Of a DNA stretch of 64,000 bases, positions 61,149 through 64,000 are shown in pieces. The notes below the pieces were generated by a model that did not search any database, was not told the DNA's origin, and worked only from the letters and a program-made list of their open reading frames with translations. Made by a program: the position numbers and the translations under genes. Within the stretch, counting starts at the first letter, position 1; every line of letters starts with the position of its first letter. The DNA is from Vicia villosa (Eukaryota; Streptophyta; Magnoliopsida; Fabales; Fabaceae): assembly GCF_029867415.1 (NCBI RefSeq), contig NC_081185.1, positions 47,438,766-47,502,765 on the forward strand, written 5' to 3'.

Positions 61149-64000
61149 TGTCATGCACTCGGCTTTTTGCCATACCTCTCGCGGAGAGATACGCGAACTG
61201 ACTCTTTTTGTTTCTGCTTTTGTATTTGAAAATCAGAGAGTCGCCACCGACCTTTTATTTTATCCAATTAAGGAAAGGTTTATAAAAGAAACAGAAAAAA
61301 GACCTTTAAGAAATTCTGGGTAAGGGGTAGGTTATACAAAGGGAAGGTGTTAGCACCCTTTGTATCCATGGTTATCCATGGGCTTTTTAATTTGCTTAGC
61401 TCACTTGTTTTCAATTACTTTTCGATTGCCTTGAAATGCTCGTATGTGGTTCCAAATACCTTTGTAAATTGACTTTGTAATGATCCTTGTGCGGATGTAT
61501 ACAAAGTGTTTTTATCTTTCAAAAGATGTTTTGAAAAAAAGAACGTTAACTTCGTAATGATCCTTGTTTGGATATATACAAAGTATTGTCTTTTTTGAAA
61601 GTTTTGTTTTGAAAAACAATGATATATGAGAGATTTGTTTGTTTTGATTTGAGCAAGCAAATTAGGAGGTCTACCCTGAGTTATAAGGTCTTTATCCTAT
61701 TTCCTTTAAAATTCTATCCTTTCACCGGATATAAACAAAAGTTCGATTTTGTACTCGAAACAGTAGAATTTGATTTTGATTGATTTTGAAAAGAATGAGA
61801 ATAGGGATTACCTTAAGAGGTGCAAGTGTGACTGTGTTTTGATTCAGATATTTTATCTTTGAAGTTAGTGATCTAACCGTTCAATTTTATCTTTGGCATA
61901 CACGCAGTTTATATGTGCTGGAATTTAAAATGCGGAAATGTAAAATGCGGAAAGTAAATCTACGCCATTACATCGATTGTGCGGGAAATGTAAACTACGC
62001 TATTTACATGAATTTGACAACCTATACACTTGATCTAGGAATTTAAATTGCAAGAAAATAAAGAAATGTTTTTGGGTTTTTCATGATTGATTTTAATTAT
62101 AATTAATGCATGATTAATTAAATTAAAATGAGGAAAAAAGATGAAAATAAATTTAAACCTAAAAATTAAGCTTAAAATATGTTCAAAATGCTTGTTAATT
62201 AATTTTAAAACAAAACTAATTTTTTTGGGATTTTTGAAATTGATTTGAAATTTATTAAGTTAATTAATACATAATTATACAAATAATTACACAAATAATT
62301 AAAAATTAAAAAGAAAATTATTCTAAATATGTACAAAATTAGCCTATAATATATAAACAATATTTAATATAAAGAACAATTTTTTTTTATGATTTTTGAT
62401 TGGTTGAAAATAATTAAAAGATAAATATAGGCATATTATCTAATTAATTATACAAAATATTTAAATTATGAAGAAAAATAAAATATTTTTATATCAAAAA
62501 ATAAAATATTATTTTAGAAAATTAAAAATATTTTTTGTGTATTTTTTGGATTTTTAAAACTTATTTTTAATTAATTTAACAAAGAAATTAAAATAAAATA
62601 GAAAATAAAAAGATAGTAATCAGATGTGGAAATTAAATAAAGTCCATGGTAAGGATGAGTGTTTTGATGCGTTGGATTGAGAGTTAATGAAATCAGATGG
62701 CTCAGATATTGAGACACATGGCAAAAGTGACACCTGCAAAGCACCGGATCACAAATTAATTTAAAAACACGCGCGCGCGTTCTGACCAATATGGAGAGGC
62801 CACGTCTTCGTCTTCAACCTCTCGCCACCTCTTTTAACAGCGTTTTCTTAAGAAAAGCGCTGTAATAGGTGAACCTTAAACTTGGAAAATAACGAATAGG
62901 GGTTAGACACAAAAGAAATTTGGCGCGAGGTCATGGTTCGATTCGTCTAGTCCATACGAATTCAATGGTACCACTTAGAACCTGCAATTTTGCCTAATTC
63001 AAAAAGCCCTAATTTTGAGATCATGAACCCTAAAATGGTAGCTTCGTGAATACTCAACCAAACCTTAATTAAATGTCCAGAAACGATCAGGACATCAAAC
63101 TAAACTCAAATATATGTCTACATCTTGTTAAACATGCATGTATTATGAGATACGAGTTGATTTTTGTTTGAACAAATCGTGACCTGTAGTGCTTGATTCA
63201 GTGAGTTTCAAGGCTTGCAATTGATCTGGTTACGTTTAGTGAGGGTCAGGGAATGTGTTTGAGTACTTAGTTTGTGTTAAAACAAGCTGGAAATTAAAAT
63301 TCGAATTTTAAATTTCCTTCAAAATTTCAAATTGATACAAGTGTGTTTACATGCATAGAATGGTTCTCAATTCGTGTCTCTCTTGTTACTGAAGTGTTAT
63401 AGCTCTTATATAGGCATTGAAGTGCTTAAGAACTAAGCTAAAAAGCATTAAGTGCTTTTGTTGAATTCTTGACTTTTTCAACACTTATGGCTTTGCATTT
63501 AAGCTACCATGGCTTGACTTTCAACCATCCTTCTGCTGTACTTTGGCTTGGGGCAGAGTTTGATTGATTCCCTTGATGATTCATGCTTAGAAATTAAGCC
63601 ATCCATTATCCTTCCATTTTCCATTTTCATTTTAATCTTAAATGGGATAAAATTAAACCAAAAATGGAAAAAAATGGTGTGGGCTTTGTCTTGGTCGTGG
63701 GAGGCCCATTGTATCATGGTAAACATGTTTGAACTATGAAAACTTGGTCCCATTTGGAAAAAATACATTTTTGATCAATGTTGGTTTTATGCATTTTCCC
63801 AAAATTTAGCCAACTTCAACAAGGTGTAAATCCCTCAATTTTTGTCATATGAAGGAGATCTTGCACTTTTTGGAAACCTCAAAGAGTCCTCTAACAATTG
63901 TCTTTGGTCTCATGTCAAAATGATTTTTGATGCTCCTTGTGTGTCCTTTTAAAAAAAGTGTCTTTTTGTTGACTTTGAAAATGACCTGTAATGTCTTGGT
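61149..64000 (-). mobile_element. 5' LTR of Ogre (partial)
   Basis: The LTR ends with GAGTGCATGACA at 61149 on the minus strand, beside the primer site. It aligns with 4488-8357 from U5 (CTTTGTATCCATGG, 61355-61380, against 4655-4680) through an AT-rich middle (62040-62600) to 64000, equivalent to about 7785 in the other LTR. No gene inside. Confidence 0.88.

Larger units (their letters stand above)
50070..64000 (-). mobile_element. Ogre Ty3/gypsy (Tat) retrotransposon, nearly complete
   Basis: Minus-strand order: LTR (runs off the right end), tRNA-Arg-type primer site, leader, ORF1, gag-protease, intron, reverse transcriptase-RNase H-second RNase H-integrase, long 3' region. This gene order, the extra ORF, the intron and the dual RNase H define Ogre within the Tat group. 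The two main ORFs are uninterrupted over 1273 and 1152 codons; ORF1 has one frameshift. The 3' LTR is lost at the assembly gap and the outer end of the 5' LTR is outside the window (about 0.57 kb missing by comparison with 4488-8357). Confidence 0.93.

Overview
The window is repeat-dominated plant nuclear DNA, most likely from a large-genome legume of the pea/vetch tribe (Fabeae). The reasons are Ogre-type Ty3/gypsy elements (two RNase H modules, an extra ORF ahead of gag, an intron between protease and reverse transcriptase, a tRNA-Arg-type primer binding site), very long LTRs, abundant (TA)n tracts and foldback MITEs. The genus is inference. No housekeeping gene was recognised. A run of 100 N at 49970-50069 splits the window into two contigs whose true distance and order cannot be judged from the sequence.

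Layout, left contig. 1-8357: minus-strand Ogre-like element with a 3.87 kb LTR, primer binding site and broken gag, but no ORF1 or pol (a deleted or non-autonomous derivative). 8358-14483: the least repetitive stretch, with a 5'-truncated LINE bounded by a 12-bp target duplication, small MITE/SINE-like elements, (TA)n tracts with a foldback element, and one intact 222-codon ORF (13094-13762) related to plant-virus 30K movement proteins; a strong donor at 11509 and an acceptor just before its ATG suggest a spliced 5' leader. 14484-23655: a Ty1/copia element (LTRs about 560 bp, TSD GAAGA) with a decayed gag-pol and a 3.49 kb Ogre-type solo LTR (TSD GTACT) inside it. 23661-26270: DUF4283-type LINE ORF1 remnant, split by a Tourist-like MITE (TSD TTA), itself split by a 1.74 kb solo LTR (TSD GTTAT). 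26271-29290: minus-strand copia remnants. 29769-30786: three foldback copies separated by (TA)n.

30787-45973: one decayed LINE ORF2 broken by insertions that can be removed exactly: a 4.1 kb solo LTR (TSD CCTCT) carrying a 3.05 kb solo LTR (TSD TGTAG), a 4.75 kb solo LTR (TSD TTTGG), and a 184-bp MITE (TSD TAAAAAAA). The LINE reading frame is continuous across the two LTR insertions into it. 45974-49969: more LTR debris.

Right contig. 50070-64000: a minus-strand, nearly complete Ogre: 3' region with a heptamer array, pol (RT, RNase H, second RNase H, integrase), a 257-nt GT-AG intron that joins the frames, gag-protease, ORF1 (one frameshift), leader, primer binding site, and most of the 5' LTR running off the end.

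The most unusual structure is that three LTR families each carry their own array of short palindromes or hairpins (GGAGACGCACGTCTCC x4; GGAAATCGATTTCC x6 in pairs; a hairpin of about 40 nt x5), and LTRs of two families contain tRNA-like box A/box B modules.
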